Of a stretch of DNA of 64,000 bases, positions 1 to 12,416 are shown piece after piece (positions within the stretch are counted from its first letter, which is position 1; each line of letters starts with the position of its first letter). This DNA is from Myrica gale. Taxonomy: Eukaryota > Streptophyta > Magnoliopsida > Fagales > Myricaceae. The position numbers and the translations under genes were made by a program. The notes under the pieces are model-generated. The model worked only from the letters and a program-made list of their open reading frames with translations. It had not been told where the DNA came from and did no database searches. Location of the stretch: the NCBI GenBank assembly GCA_963930655.1, contig OZ005601.1, positions 27,466,921 through 27,530,920 on the forward strand, read 5' to 3'.

Positions 1-644
1 ATATAGAAACCCAATCTAGTGGTACGTAGAAAACAGGAAAAGTGTTTTCAAAATTACTAACCTAATAGCACCCAGATCAAAATCATACAATGGAATTTCA
101 TCTTGCTTTTTCTTTTCGGGATTTTCTCGGAAAAAATGATCAGGTGAAGAGAATGCTGTATATATATATATAGATAATTACTTTGTGCGGAAAAAGCCCA
201 AATTTCTTTTTAATAAAATGATTATTATTATTATAAAACTCTGACCGAGAGTTGAGATACTGAACGAGACACGTGTTGTCATATGAAGAGCTAGCAGCAT
301 GAAACGCGTGTTTGGATAAAAAAAAGCTAAAAGATGGGTGTCGGGGTAGTTGACATTTTTAGATATTGGATTTGGAACAGATCAACGGGTCCCATCGCCA
401 TCATGACCGCGTGGCCACGTTTGCCCCATTACCAGATGCAAAGGGAGATTGATGGGCGCCACTTCTCCATCTCCGCGTCTCTATCTGATCTCTCTAACTA
501 AAGTTCATTGCGGCGTGATGCAACCTAATAGTCTTTTGAAATCTACGGGTCAGATAATCGAGTCTTCTAATAATTTATGTTGTTTTTCTCGAGAGGATTT
601 GTGAAGTACAAAAGATACGAGGCTATAAACGTTTTAGTTTAGAA

Positions 645-822
645 ATTTTGGGTAATGTGGTTTGATAAATATTATAACGTATAGATATGATATGAAAGTT
701 GATGAAAAAGTGAAAATGAGAAAGATTTTTAATAAATATTATAATAATAAAAAATTCGATAATAAATTTTTTATTATTAAACTTAAATTTTTGACCCTAA
801 ATTATTTGGGCTAGAACAAGAC
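645..822 (+). mobile_element. Tourist-like MITE copy, degenerate
   Basis: This AT-rich block shares its layout with copies near 9424-9604 (inverted), 14910-15087 and 51962-52132: a 'gatgaaaaagtga' segment, then 'tttttaataaatattataa', then 'taaacttaaattttt', ending in a GGGCT-type terminus. Ends are approximate and no target-site duplication was found. Confidence 0.5.
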
Positions 823-1302
823 GCATGCATCTTTGTCACTTTATCCCAAAAGCAAAAAATCTGGCACTGTCAAATTGGAGTTACAGATATATCATCATCC
901 CAATGCAATTTGATTAAAGCCAAGTAATTATTATGGGCTTGCTTTTTAAAAAAAATAATTTATATTGAAAACTCAACCGATGATGAAATAGTTGGTATGC
1001 TTGATTGCTACTCCTACCCCTGAATTGCAAATTGTTTTAATAGCAAAATAAACAACAAGCTGTTGGACCAAACTTATGGATAGTAACATAAACAAAATGG
1101 AATTAGAATTTTCAGGAAAGTGACCTTAATCGGTCAAGCAAGCAATTCGAATTGGCCAAAGTACAATGGAAGGTAGGTTTGTGTTATCGATTAGAAAAAA
1201 AATGAAAAATCATCTTAATTTATTTTTCGAGACAAATTTGATAGCAGGACCAAGACTGCATTGATTGATTCAATTATGAGAGAGAAGGCTATATATGAAG
1301 AA

Positions 1303-1318
1303 GGGGGGGGGGGGGGGG
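1303..1318 (+). repeat. Poly-G tract, 16 bases
   Basis: Sixteen consecutive G residues follow 'gaagaa' and precede 'cctggg'. Pure G runs of this length are uncommon in plant DNA and are prone to sequencing error. Confidence 0.9.
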
Positions 1319-1493
1319 CCTGGGAGTTTAAAACAGCAAAAACCCAGAGGGCCAAGCAGAGGCACGAACAAGTTGCAGCCCGCCAGCCCCTCTTAATTGT
1401 ACCCTGCTTTGAGTTTCTGAACTCAGGCTTCAGAAAAGGTACCTCGAGCTCGTTGTAGACTTTAAGCCCAACATCAAGGACAGAACTGCAGCT

Positions 1494-1636
1494 TTACAAA
1501 GCAATTCTCATATCCACATTAGAGAGCTGGAGTATTAAATCATGCAGCTGTTTTTCGTGCAAACGCATGGGAATTTTCTCTCCACCTAGAGCGGAACAGA
1601 GTTCATGACATGCAGCTTTTGCTGTTATGAAGATAC
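1494..1636 (-). CDS. Possible short terminal exon, unidentified
   Basis: On the minus strand a good acceptor (TTACAG, just before 1636) is followed by 46 open codons ending in TAA at 1494. The peptide is helix-forming and includes KAACHELCSALGGEK. It lies 225 bp beyond the stop of the SET-domain gene, so it could be an alternative last exon of that gene or a remnant of another. No suitable donor was found in the SET gene's last exon, and I do not recognise the peptide. Confidence 0.3.
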
Positions 1637-1860
1637 CTGTAATTTGTACACCTATATATTCCGATTAAAGCAACCTTGTGTGTGTGTACACTAAACGTCA
1701 GAATAGGCAAGCATCATGCATCTAGATCTTTTTGATAGCCCAAAACGAGAAATATCCTCAAATCGTGTCATATTTTCCACGAAAATCCATTGGATAAATG
1801 GAAAATGAAGGGTCTGAGTAACCAGTTCAAGCTAATGAGTAACCTTCTTGGAAAGTTCAA

Positions 1861-4800
1861 TTAGTCATTGGTTTCATGCCAACAATTTATCAAACACGCT
1901 TCATAGCCTAAAGTATCCTGAACGTGACTAATCAAACGGGAATGTTGACCATAACATATGTCAGCTAAATACCCTCCATAGAGTAAGCAATGGACACCAA
2001 GCTGGAAGATAAATATATGTGCATCACATATAGAAACACTTGCATCAGTCCGATAACAAGAATCAACAGCAACGCTGCTAAGATGAGGCTGAACATCCCT
2101 TATTCTGTGATATCTCGTAGTTCCAAGCCAACTGAAGTCAATGGGATCTTCTACTTCTCTCAAATACTGGTTACCGTGAGCCAGAAAACTCCAGACCTTT
2201 TGTGTAATATCGGTAACACAATCAAGGAACTCAAAAGATATGACCTCAAAATCTGCTCTCCGAGTTTGCCTATGATATGCACGGACTTTAAATTCTTCCA
2301 TCAACGAGCACTTAGAGCAGATGTGTTTTGAGAACGAAGAAAAATAAGTTACAGGCATACCCCATTTTACAAACTTACTCCATCTTGAGCTCCTCGCAAG
2401 AGTTAATAAGGAATCCCCAGCACTACTCCAGAAATTTGCAACAGATGTGATAAGAGAAGGTTCAGACTGAAACAGATGGTGAGTTGCGCCTGCAAGCAAT
2501 AACGAGTATGCTGCACTGATCCTGCTCAAATCCAGAGTTTCTAACAGATGCTCATCCGAGTCGGAATAGAGAGCTAACAAATCACTAGAACGGACTTTAT
2601 AAGCTGAAGCCAGCATTGTATAGGCATTTAGAGATAGATGGTGCAGGGGATGCAACTTGAAGGTTCGCTGTGTTTTTCCTTCCCTACCTTCTAGTTGCTC
2701 ATAAAGGAAACCTTGAGTGAGGATGTCCTCAAGCTTCTTGCAACATGATTCGGGATCACTAGCTGACAGATATTCAGTTATAGCATCATCAATACACTCA
2801 GCCAACCCTTTAATTGCATTGTCATCATCATCAGAAGGCAAACTAGAAGAATTGAGACTCGGAGCAAAGATTTCCTGGGAGGAAAACCAACAATAAATGG
2901 TTCCCAGTCAGTTGAGTTGAGGTTCAGAGAGGTTAAAAAGGAAGGATGTGGTTAAAACTAATGGTACTCCTAAACAGTTCAAGGTTGAGAAGTGCTTATC
3001 TATGTGAAGTTACATTAAGTACGATCATGAAGTAACAGAAACAACAGGAGAAAATGGCAGTCCATGTTGGTAATCAATCCATAATTACCCAAAAGGGCAA
3101 TACTATGCTGCTCTTTCAGCGCATCAGAGATGTGGCAAAGAGAGAAACTAACATGATCTGAAGTTAGAATAAGCTATTCAGTGATCACAGTCATAGAATA
3201 ATGTGGAAAATGATCAATGGGTGGAAATATGTTTGGAATCTAGATCTAATGGAAATATTCGCCTAATGGAGGGTCAAATTCCCAGAAATTAGGTAATGTT
3301 CAGACATGTTTCCTAATCAAGTTAAGGTAGGTTTAACCTTCTCAAGCCTGAACCAAACAAAGCATGGGAGGAAAAATGTAAAGATATCATGCAAAAGGGG
3401 AAAGAGGAAAATGTAAAAACATCATGGGAGGATTGCAGTTTTAAGGTCCTACACTGAACCCAAAGCATGAGGACTTAGAACAAACAGATACTTTCCTTTT
3501 CCCATAGTCTTACTTTCAGAGTATGGTCCACATAGGGCAGGGGTGAGGCACCACATCGCCTACAGCAGCAGATAAACCGATATTTTGACCATAAATCTGA
3601 TTGCCTCAGTCCCTAGCAAGCAATGTACAGAGAAGCTATTAAAATGAAAGAAATATTGAAATTTTATATTACAATGTGGAAGGCATGCAGATGTGATTTC
3701 CTTCTAAGCCATTACTCTGCCATAGTTCAAGCATTGAGGCAAAACTTATGTTTTTTTGATAAATCAAAATTATTTCCTTATTCTAGTAACAAAAATACCC
3801 TCCTCTTTCCTTGGATAACTCTGATTCATGATTTAATACACTCCTCATCATCAAAACATCATGCGGTTCAAGGTACGTTTAGCATTTGCACTTGCTTAGA
3901 AGTTCAAAGTTGCATACAATTATCAAAGGGGAGTACAAACAAAAAAAGAAAAAAAGGAAGTTTGATAGACCAAGCGAAACCCTCTCATTTCCATTTCAGA
4001 TTCTATGATATCCAAAGACGCAGGTCATGAAATAGCAAATAAACCTTAGACTGCAACAAGTCAGTGTAGGCAACCGTCAATTCCTCTCCTTTCTTTATCC
4101 TCTTAATGCTCCTAACAACAATTCTTGGACCATTATTCTCGCCCACCTCATCTACAAAAATGAAGGTATTAAGACCCATTCATAAACGTAGAGATTACAG
4201 AGTCCATTTGAAGTTTGAAAGCAAAGTTTCTAAAAGAAAGACCTTTCGATAACTCACTAATGCTACAAACACCGTTCTCTGTCTGCAACAAAATATATTA
4301 CTCAATCACACTCACAAGTCTCAATTCATTGAAAAAACAGTTGAAGAATCAGTGCAGCGAGAGCTGCTTACTTTAGTTTCTTGGACATGGAGGGCGCAGG
4401 GGACAATTCGAAGCCTCGTTTGAGCGCAACACGGAGGCGAAGAAGACAGCAAAAACCGGTAAGAAGCGTTGGGGGAGCAGCTGTGGTTGATCCAGCAGAA
4501 GCTCGGGTCGTAAACGGCAATGCCGAGGTTGCGCCCAGAGTTTTCCTGCACCTCCACGAATCCTCACGACAAACTCAGGGTCGTCTTCTTCGTCAACAGT
4601 CGTCCGCGCAAGCAGTTTCTCGCGGTTGGTGAGCAAGCCCGCGATCCTTTCGGTCGGGAGGGAGCCACCACACGTGGCGGGTAGAGAATGGAGGAAGCGG
4701 AGGGCGGCGCGGAGGTCTGAAGTCTCTCGGGTGGATGGGAGCGATCGGAGGAGGTGGAATTCGGCGCTGGAAACGTGCAGCGAGGAATCGGATGCGGAGC

Positions 4801-5035
4801 ATCGAGGGGAGCAGTAGAGGAGCGTGGGAGGGACATGGAGGGTATTGTTCGGAAAGGTAGGAAGAAACGGGGGATTAGGGAGAGGGGAGAAGCAGGCGGA
4901 GCAGTGAGAGAAGAGGAAGGAGTCGTGGAGGGAGAAAGAGAGGGGACGGAGTGGTGGGGTTATGTCTTCCCCAATATCAATGTCTTCGCTCACTCTCATA
5001 CTCATCTCCATCTCCATCTCCATCTCCATCTCCAT
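1861..5035 (-). CDS. SDG41: SET-domain protein, SDG41-like, with frame break
   Basis: This is a SET-domain protein of the SDG41/SMYD-like plant family, presumed lysine methyltransferases. Exons by splice signal and frame are 5035-4372, 4282-4243, 4151-4045, 3612-3514 and 2874-1861. Exon 1 carries an ME repeat, an SFLFSHCSACFSPL cysteine region and YCSPRCSASDS. The substrate-pocket signature CWINHSCSPN follows, in a different frame. Exon 3 ends the SET core (PRIVVRSIKRIKKGEELTVA, then YTDLLQ). Exon 4 gives the post-SET part (LWSKYRF, CCCRRCGASP). Exon 5 is the long helical C-terminus ending near QLGVHCLLYGGYL. The frames either side of the break meet at about 4557-4565: upstream codons end DDPEFVVRI, while the downstream frame starts VEVQENSGRNLGIAV. 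From memory of relatives, a segment of roughly 35-45 residues normally lies between these two points, so a frameshifting internal deletion is the simplest reading. The summed exons (1,924 nt) are one base off a multiple of three. The gene is probably damaged, unless this is an assembly error. Confidence 0.8.
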
Positions 5036-5038
5036 CTC
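5003..5038 (+). repeat. Coding hexanucleotide microsatellite (CATCTC)n
   Basis: About six copies of CATCTC on the plus strand encode the (Met-Glu)n start of the SET-domain protein. The repeat supplies several in-frame ATG codons (5035, 5029, 5023 and so on), so copy-number change would alter the N-terminus without shifting frame. Confidence 0.9.
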
Positions 5039-5053
5039 CGGATCTCTTCTCAA

Positions 5054-6033
5054 GAATCTGAACCCTTCGCCACTGCGTTTCGCTCGGGAACAACAAAATC
5101 TTGTAGGCTCGCTCTTACGCAGCTGTCCCGAACCGGAATGCTGTTTCTAACTAGCGTAGCGAGTGGCAAGTTGATAATCCCGTCTCTCGTTACCAATTTT
5201 CGTTTTTTTGTAAAAGCAAAATGTACATCTTCATTAGCTCGTTACCCATTTTGCCTCATTTTGACGGAGGAAGTAATGAACGGTGATAACGAGTTTCATT
5301 TTGTAATCCGTGTTAAAATTAGACCGTAGGATTATGACACATGGCACATTTTTAATTGATTGTAATTATAAGATGAGATGCAAAATTTAAATCCATTAAT
5401 AATTCAGGGATGCAATGCATAAAGTTTGGTAGTTCGAGGTGCAAATGCAAAAATCACTGTAGTTACAGGGTGCCAAATATATTTTTCACAAATACATGCA
5501 GGCTGCTTCCAGGACTGCATGCAAGCTTGATAAACCTGCTTTATTACTTTGTTTCTCATGCATGATTTTAGCCATAAGTACCCTGTAATCACTAATCATG
5601 CTAGATTTAATATTCATAATCCCCATGACATAGAAAAAAGAAGTTCAAATTTTTCTCATCAAAATTTCAGTACAGATGCAAGTTTGGTGCAGATCGCATA
5701 TAGAAGTTTGAGTACATTAAGAACATAATTCAGGGTAACATGGCCAAAACTCGACATATTTTTCAGTACAACCAGTTAAAAAAAATGGGGAATGAAGAGC
5801 CGGAAGAAGGCCAGATCAATCTCCTGAGCACTCTTCATTTATTAAGAATTCACTTCATGCACTGCTTGTAAAAAAGAGGAAGGGGAAATGAGCGGGACAG
5901 AGAAAACATAAAAGAAAGAACGGAAGTACACAAGTAGAGACAAAAAGAACAGATGACTGCATAGTGTCACTGTGGATTCAAGCTTGGTATGGGATAACTT
6001 GACAAAAGACGAAAAATAACAGGTTTACCACGA
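5054..6033. other. Spacer between SET gene and thioredoxin gene
   Basis: No gene is seen. About 5340-5490 resembles one end of the inverted-repeat elements at 18750-19125 and 24535-24842 (phrases such as 'gaggtgcaaatgcaaaaa' and 'cagggtgccaaatata'), so it is probably a transposon fragment. The remainder should hold the SET-gene promoter and the thioredoxin 3' UTR. Confidence 0.4.
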
Positions 6034-8206
6034 CTACTGTTTTACTTTCAGAGAGTTTTCAATCCGCTGGATGAGCTGATCTGCAGTTAATGCGCCCTCC
6101 TGAAAATAATTGGGACAATAGTACTTGGTTTAACAGCAAGATAAATTCTACTCATATGCATGAGAGAGAGCAGTTGAGTTACATGGTGCTAATTATCCTA
6201 TCAGTGGCTTAAGCCAAAATTGGCACAAACAACAAATAATCTCCATATTACAGTAGCATGAAGAAAAGGAAATGCTGCTGCTCAACAGACCTTGATTTTT
6301 CCAGACCAGGCAGTTAAAAGAATTACACAGTCCACCTAGTTTACTTTTCAGAAAAATTAAAGCTAATGCTATCAGCTAACAATTAATTGAAATGCCTCAA
6401 AAATGGGGACAGTGTTGATCCATATTTTGACACAGCATAAAGAGTACAACAACAGGCATGTATGAGATGTGAGGGGTCCTTGTAGAAGTGTAAGATGAGA
6501 CCTCTATCCATTTAGATGGAACATCCCAAATATGTAAAAATTGGACTTCAACATGAGAACAAGAAAGATGCAAGTTCAACTCACAAAGCGATCATAAGGT
6601 TCTCCATCCTTAAATATGATGAAAGTAGGCAATGCTTCTATTCTGTATTTATCAGCAATGCTAGGATATTTCTCTGTGTCGATCTTCACCACCTGGATCT
6701 TATCTTTCAGCTGATTACTGACATCGTTGAGGACGGGAGCCATGAATTGACAAGGACCACACCTGAAAACCAGAGCTTAGGTTACTGATTCTTCATTTTT
6801 ATTTCATATTCGCTGGTTCAATAATTGCTAACCTAGGGGTATTCATAACAAGGAGTCACTGAACTCCGAGCTTCACCACACTTGGCAGCCTTAGGCGTTA
6901 AAAACTATCACCTTTATCAGAAACCAAGCTTTACTCACCAGACAATCATAGTTTTACAAAGTCGGAAGCAAAAGCTTATAAAATTTCCCAATTAGGGATT
7001 TACAGTAGTGATAAAGTAGCTTGACAAAATGGTCAGAGACCACTTTAGCGTATGATCCTACTTGGGAAAACTACGACAACAGAGAGAAAGGAGAAGTACA
7101 CGAATAAGGGAAGACCATACCAGGTTGCGTAGAAGTCAACTAGTACAGGTTTGTCGGAATTAGCCAGCAAATCCTCAAATGACGAAAATGTTTGCTTCTT
7201 GGCTTTGACCTACAGGATAAATTTGGAGGACGAGCACAGTCTATTATTTGAAACCAGCACTTCAAACTCAGTGTTCATTGCACACGAGACTAAGCACAGC
7301 CAACTTTTAGTTTTGATAGTCACGATGGGATCAAATTGAAAAATTGATTTATTGCATCCAGTGATATTTATAAAATTTCTTTTGGCTGCCAAAAACAAAA
7401 AGCTGAATGCAGAAAATTTTCAAGATTTAGAGAATAAAAGTAAACAGAAAAGAAAAGAAACAATTTATAGACTTGAAGGGCATCGTCCTCAAAATCTTCA
7501 CTTGAGCATATCCGAAGGGACACCAACTACCAAACTTATGGTACATATGAAAAATGATCGCATTCAGGGGACAAAAGGTTTGTATCGAATGCGTGAATTA
7601 CCAATAAAGGGGAGTTTAAGAAACCGTCAAATATCTTTCATAAGCTTTGCTGTGCATAATACACATCAAGAATGGGATATAGTGAAGTGTCCAAAAATTT
7701 CTAATTCTTGGCTTTTGATACTGATTCTGGTTCAATGACTCCCACAACAATGTGATTAGAGAAGTTAGCTGATTGATACTACAAACTAGATGCTTCTATA
7801 TACTGTGTAAAATTTTCCGCCGGCAAATCAGCCAATTTCACATATCTTCGGGGTAAAATCTAAGAATGTTAAGCTCAAGAATAATAGAAGCAGCCAAATA
7901 AGTTTCAGAAGAAATCCTAGAAACCAGATAACATTCACCTCAAAGAAGGAAAAAACTTTCCGTGAATCTTCGCAATTTTATAGGCAAACAAACATCCATG
8001 AAGTACGAAATTGTTACCAGAGGAAGAGCTCGAGGCCGTGAGGGAGAGCACACTCCCGCGTTCCCGATTCGAACTTCCCGAACCCGTAGAGGAAATTTCA
8101 GAGAGGACGAAGAAGACAACTTCGACGACCAAGACGGAGCCACCAAACTATTAGAGCGCCCCGAATTCAAGGAAGGAATCGTTGATGCAGACACCGAAAC
8201 CGCCAT
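6034..8206 (-). CDS. TRXY: Thioredoxin y, chloroplastic
   Basis: Complete four-exon gene: 8206-8018, 7209-7121, 6762-6585 and 6099-6034, joined at GT-AG sites, totalling 522 nt and 173 residues. That matches the usual size of thioredoxin y, a plastid disulfide reductase known to reduce peroxiredoxin Q and methionine sulfoxide reductases. Residues 1 to about 63 are a Ser-rich, basic transit peptide (start MAVSVSASTIPS). The mature part begins VKAKKQTFSSFEDLL. The active site WCGPC (93-97) is split by intron 2 after the first two bases of the Trp codon. Later hallmarks are VKIDTEKYPSIADKY and the cis-proline motif IEALPTF. The protein ends RIENSLKVKQ. The ATG at 8206 is the first in frame and gives a typical plastid leader. 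No damage is seen. Confidence 0.95.
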
Positions 8207-8565
8207 GGAAGCAAAGCCCAGGAGGAATATCCACGGAAAACTTGGCTACTCTTTGGATATTCGGAATCGAAAGAAACAAAAAGGAAAGGAAAATATCTGC
8301 TGTTTAGGCGGAAAAAAAAAAGAACTCCGAGGAAGAAACAAACGGAGCGAGCGCTTGTGAAGCGACGAACAGTATCCCGTTGAGCTGGCTCACTCCGCTT
8401 CGTGTTAGATTTGAGTTGATGTCCGTTAGATGGGTTTCACCAATTAAAGTGTCTAGATCGGACGGACAGGAACAGCCAGTGCGACTGCTTTGACTGGCCT
8501 GGAATCTACTTATACTTCTTATCTGACGAAGAAAATTTGTTCCGACGCGCCGGTGAAGAAAATTA

Positions 8566-8750
8566 GGGAGCTGTTCGGTTTGGTAGTTTTTTGAGAATTT
8601 TTTGTGTTTTTGAGATTTTTTAGGTAATGTTAACTTTATTGGTATACGTGCTGTAGTTGTTTTTAGATGATGTTAAAAAACATGTTTGATTTGTGTATTC
8701 TCAGGATTCAAAAAATCCTGAAAATACAAACAAACCGAACAACTCCTAGA
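8566..8750. mobile_element. MITE with about 40-bp inverted ends
   Basis: The left end reads GGAGCTGTTCGGTTTGGTAG and the right end, reverse-complemented, GGAGTTGTTCGGTTTGTTTG. The arms continue as similar T-rich sequence. The interior is non-coding. A TA lies next to each terminus, but the superfamily is uncertain. Confidence 0.7.
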
Positions 8751-9423
8751 TTTGGTGACCAGTTCTACCTCCTATCTTCGTCGACAATGTTAATGCCACG
8801 CGCCTTTAGAAACGTGGCGTTCCTCTTTATTTCTCTTTATTTTTTTCTAATCAAGACAATTTTATTAAAAAGCATGAAAAATTAGGGCTTGAACTTATAT
8901 AATAAATTAAGCTTAATTACTCTATTGGTATTTGGAGTATCGTGAGATCCCAACTTAATTTTCAGGATTTTTCGTTCTGAATTAGCCCCGAGGAAATTTA
9001 ACATTTTATATTTGATTATTTCCATCATCTAATTCTAAGCACAACAACTAGAAGAAAATGTCCTACGTGGTAACGAGAGTCACATCATCGCTAATTTTCA
9101 CAACGTATCAGCCTTCCATTTGGATTTTTTGATTCCATGCCAACTTACTTGTTGAGGCTCATCCACAGTACGCTGCCTTGATTTCTTTGGCAAACTGGGT
9201 TTAACCTTTACTTGGCCTCCTGCCCTTGCTCAAACCCCTCTTCAGCTCTCCTACGGGACCAGCTCTACAGCTTCAACCTCATGATTTGAGAGGTGGGGAC
9301 ACAACGAACACAAATTTGCAATGACGTGGCCCTCGTTACCCGCGTATGTCAATTTTTGTCCAATTGCCATTTTCAGATAACGGAAAGTATCAAATACAAA
9401 ATGTTATATTATCTAGAGACTAA
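8751..9423. other. Intergenic, no gene recognised
   Basis: AT-rich single-copy-looking sequence with no convincing open frame, RNA gene or repeat. Confidence 0.5.
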
Positions 9424-9604
9424 GGGTACGTTTGTGTACCAAAATTTTACCCCCTCTAAAATTTTAACACAATTAAATATTATAATATAATCTCTCTCTC
9501 CCAATCAAATCATTACTATTTACTACAAAAAATATAAAAAATTATCTCTCTCTTCACTTTTTTACTAAACCCAATACCTAAAATTTTACAACACAAACAC
9601 AACC
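9424..9604 (-). mobile_element. Tourist-like (PIF/Harbinger) MITE
   Basis: A 181-bp element flanked by TAA on both sides (9421-9423 and 9605-9607). Termini are GGGTACGTTTGTG on the left and GGTTGTGTTTGTG on the right, reverse-complemented. The three-base TAA duplication and GGG-type ends are typical of Tourist MITEs. Relatives lie at 645-822, 14910-15087 and 51962-52132, in opposite orientation. Confidence 0.75.
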
Positions 9605-10879
9605 TAACTCAAGACGAAAGATACCCTAGAGGCCAAGTTTGAGATTTCACGATATCCCAAAAACCAATGAAGTATCTAAGCCCATAAATTATATTGCAGC
9701 AACAACGAGTCCAAGGGCCGTAGCCCATAACTGAGGATACAAGCTTCTTGGTGGGTGAGCGCAAAGGCCTGCGGAAAGTGGGGGTAAGCCTAAAAGCCCG
9801 TGAACAGTAACAACCATTGCATAAGGCGATGACGATTGTTGCTGGAGGAGGGATGAACTTAGTGTTGATCTACCTCCCCTGAACGAATGTAGGCCACCAG
9901 TTGTACATATTAAAAATAAATACGAAAAATAATCTTAAAGAAGCGATAGACCCAAGTGAAGATCTGATGAAGGTAGTGAACTAGTAAGGAGAGGTGGAAA
10001 CCACACAGAGAGATGCTGACCTCTGAGAGCTCGATGGCGGAGCCGCGGAGGTGGCTAGTAATGGAACACACGTCGGAGAGAGAGCAAATCCATCTGACAC
10101 CGTTTTTGTTTTGCCTTTGTTATTTTTGTGAGTAAGAGAATATGAATATATCTTAGGAAAAAGGAGGAAAGGTGAGTGATTGACATTAAAGACGGACACG
10201 GAAGAAACTTGCAATTGTGTGGAACGCTCTCTGGCCTTTTCATTCCACTTTGAACAACTGAATTCACAGTGCATTGAAATTTCTCCCTTGTTAATAATTG
10301 CTAGCTCTTAAAACTTATAAATGGAAGTACAAAATGATTTCAAAAAAGTAGGAGAGAAATAGAAATGCGAGAGTAAATAATGATTTGTCCCTAATGAGTC
10401 ATGTTTCCCTTTTCATTTATAGCTATAAATTTTCTAGACGGGAGAGACAAACTGTTGGCAATTTTGATAGCTCTTAAAAAATAAAATCTAAATTGTACTG
10501 AATCACAGTTTAACATGCAAGTTAAAAACGGGCTAGAAATTCATAAGAGGAAGATGTCAGTTAGAAACAGAGCTTATAATTGCACACAACATATTGGACT
10601 GCAAATGTTGAAGCTCTAACATATGGTCAAAGTGGTAGCTGAGTGGCAATCAGAGTTAACTTGCAAGAATATCTTCCATTTTGCTCTGACCTGCACTTGA
10701 CTCCCATGTGGAAGGCTATTGTTCTAATGGCGAGATTTTCCGAGTAGGAACCATAGCAACTCGTCCAAATTTTCACCTCAAAACTCAGGGCCATTTGCTG
10801 TCATAATGAAACCCCTCTTATGAAACTGACGAACGTAGAGCATCTCAAGGCCCAATTATACAGGAGCTTGGAGTTAGGA
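9605..10879. other. Intergenic, no gene recognised
   Basis: A 97-codon minus-strand frame at 9981-10274 is Ser/Thr-rich and matches nothing I recognise. It starts with GTG and has no supporting exons nearby, so it is left uncalled. Confidence 0.4.
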
Positions 10880-11036
10880 GTTCTGTAGCTCAATTGGTAT
10901 AGTCTATTGTTCCCTAACTCTAAGATCAAGAATTTGAGTCTGAATATAAGTTTGTAAGAGTAAAGCTTGAAATTAGGCCTAATGAATAGGCTTGAGACTT
11001 TCTAATGCTATTGCAAGAGAGGATTATTATTATAGT
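10880..11036 (+). mobile_element. tRNA-derived SINE
   Basis: A pol III A box (GTAGCTCAATTGGT, 10885 on) is followed 30 bases later by a B box (AGAATTTGAGTC, about 10929-10940), then a family-specific body with 'aggcttgagactttct' and a short ATT-repeat tail. The same body motif occurs in the SINE at 18425-18628, so both belong to one family. Confidence 0.65.
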
Positions 11037-12407
11037 TTTCCCCTCCTCATTTTTACTGAGACAATATATATATATTTGAGGACGTTGTAGCCTTAGAATG
11101 GGTCAGACGACGGTAAAATATATAATAAATTATTCTAGAAATTGTTCAAAAGGCAGTCAAATGTTCTAACGTCATTACAAAACGACAAAGAATTTGATTA
11201 TGATGCTCTAATGAAAAGCAAATTAAATTAAACAGAAACAAGTTGTTTATGGTGGAGAAGTGTGAACTACAGGCGGCTTAAGGGGAATAGGGAGGCCGGC
11301 TGGCGGCTACTACGCCCCCACCTCATATGATAACGGTACCATTGGATAGAAAATATTGTTTTTTAGGATTATATATTCACATTTTACACCTGAATTATCA
11401 GATATTTTACAGACCCAACTACGTCTCATGTTGCTTGTATCTACCTTTTTTAAATTATAAATGAAGAAATTAAACTATTTGACTATAAAAAAAAGCCAAA
11501 GTGTGAGCAGAAAAGATAAAATAAAAAAATAGAAGAAAAAGAAAAAAAATCAAACAACTTCAAAAATAATAATGGTAATTTCGTCATTTTCAGTTTTAAA
11601 AAGTTAGATACAACCCATGTGATTCAATTTTTTTTATCCATTCTCGATTCAATTTAATGTAAATTATATGTCAAAGATGTAATGTGACTGTAATCAATTG
11701 TTCGAGAGTGAAATTTTTTAAAATTAATAATTTAAGGTGCAAATTATGAATGACGTTATAATTTATATGTTAAAAGTGTATTTAACTCATTTTTAATACT
11801 ATTAATATCACATGTAAATAATTAGGTGTGAATATAGTAATAGATAGTGGCTCTTACTTAACGAAAATCAATACCTATTAACTTTGTTGACCTTCTTAGC
11901 CTCTTCTGATATATATATATATATATGATGGAAACAAAATATTAACAGCTTAATTAATTACTTTTTTTTTAATCATTTTGGGAAGCAATCGTCAAAGCAA
12001 CCAAGGGGAATTAGAACAATTCATACACGACTATTTGAGATACCAATACGTTCGGGTTCATATTAGTGGGTCCTATATATCCTCCTATCTATGGCTACGG
12101 GTGAGAATTTTATCCCTTTGGTACCAGAAATTTCAGTTTCGGTACAGGAATTCGGATCCCAAATATAAAAAATTTTGGAATCGAAAATTCTCCATTTTCG
12201 ATTCCAGAATTTAATTTAAAAAAAGTGACCTGGCACCTGGGTCGGGAGACTGATTCAGTCTCTCTTTCTTCTTCACATGCATGTGAGAAGAATAACCTCG
12301 ATTTTCCTGTTAATTGGATGGGATTCTACATCAAGAAAAAGTAGAAAAAGTGAGTCGATTGTTAGGCCCCAAAGCAGAAGATCACTAGCTCCGCTGATAG
12401 ACCTAAG
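11037..12407. other. Intergenic, repeats only
   Basis: No gene is seen. 11345-11800 has weakly inverted ends resembling the elements at 18750-19125 and 24535-24842. A (TA)n run lies near 11911-11928. 12095-12210 is a 'ggaatcgaaaatt'-type degenerate block with counterparts near 53700-53890. Confidence 0.45.
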
Positions 12408-12416
12408 TTTTACTAT

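Larger units (their letters stand above)
1..1480. other. Intergenic, AT-rich, no gene recognised
   Basis: No open frame here resembles a known protein. The stretch holds one MITE-like copy (about 645-822) and a pure G run (1303-1318). The 65-codon frame across the G run starts with TTG and is low-complexity, so it is not called. Confidence 0.6.

Noticed and set aside
1990..2331. 113-codon plus-strand frame
   Set aside because: It lies antisense within the last exon of the SET-domain gene and has no homology.
4754..5329. 191-codon plus-strand frame
   Set aside because: It is a shadow of the SET-domain exon on the opposite strand, with an HLHL repeat from the CATCTC microsatellite.
9981..10274. 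97-codon minus-strand frame as a gene
   Set aside because: No ATG start, no recognisable motif and no supporting exon nearby.
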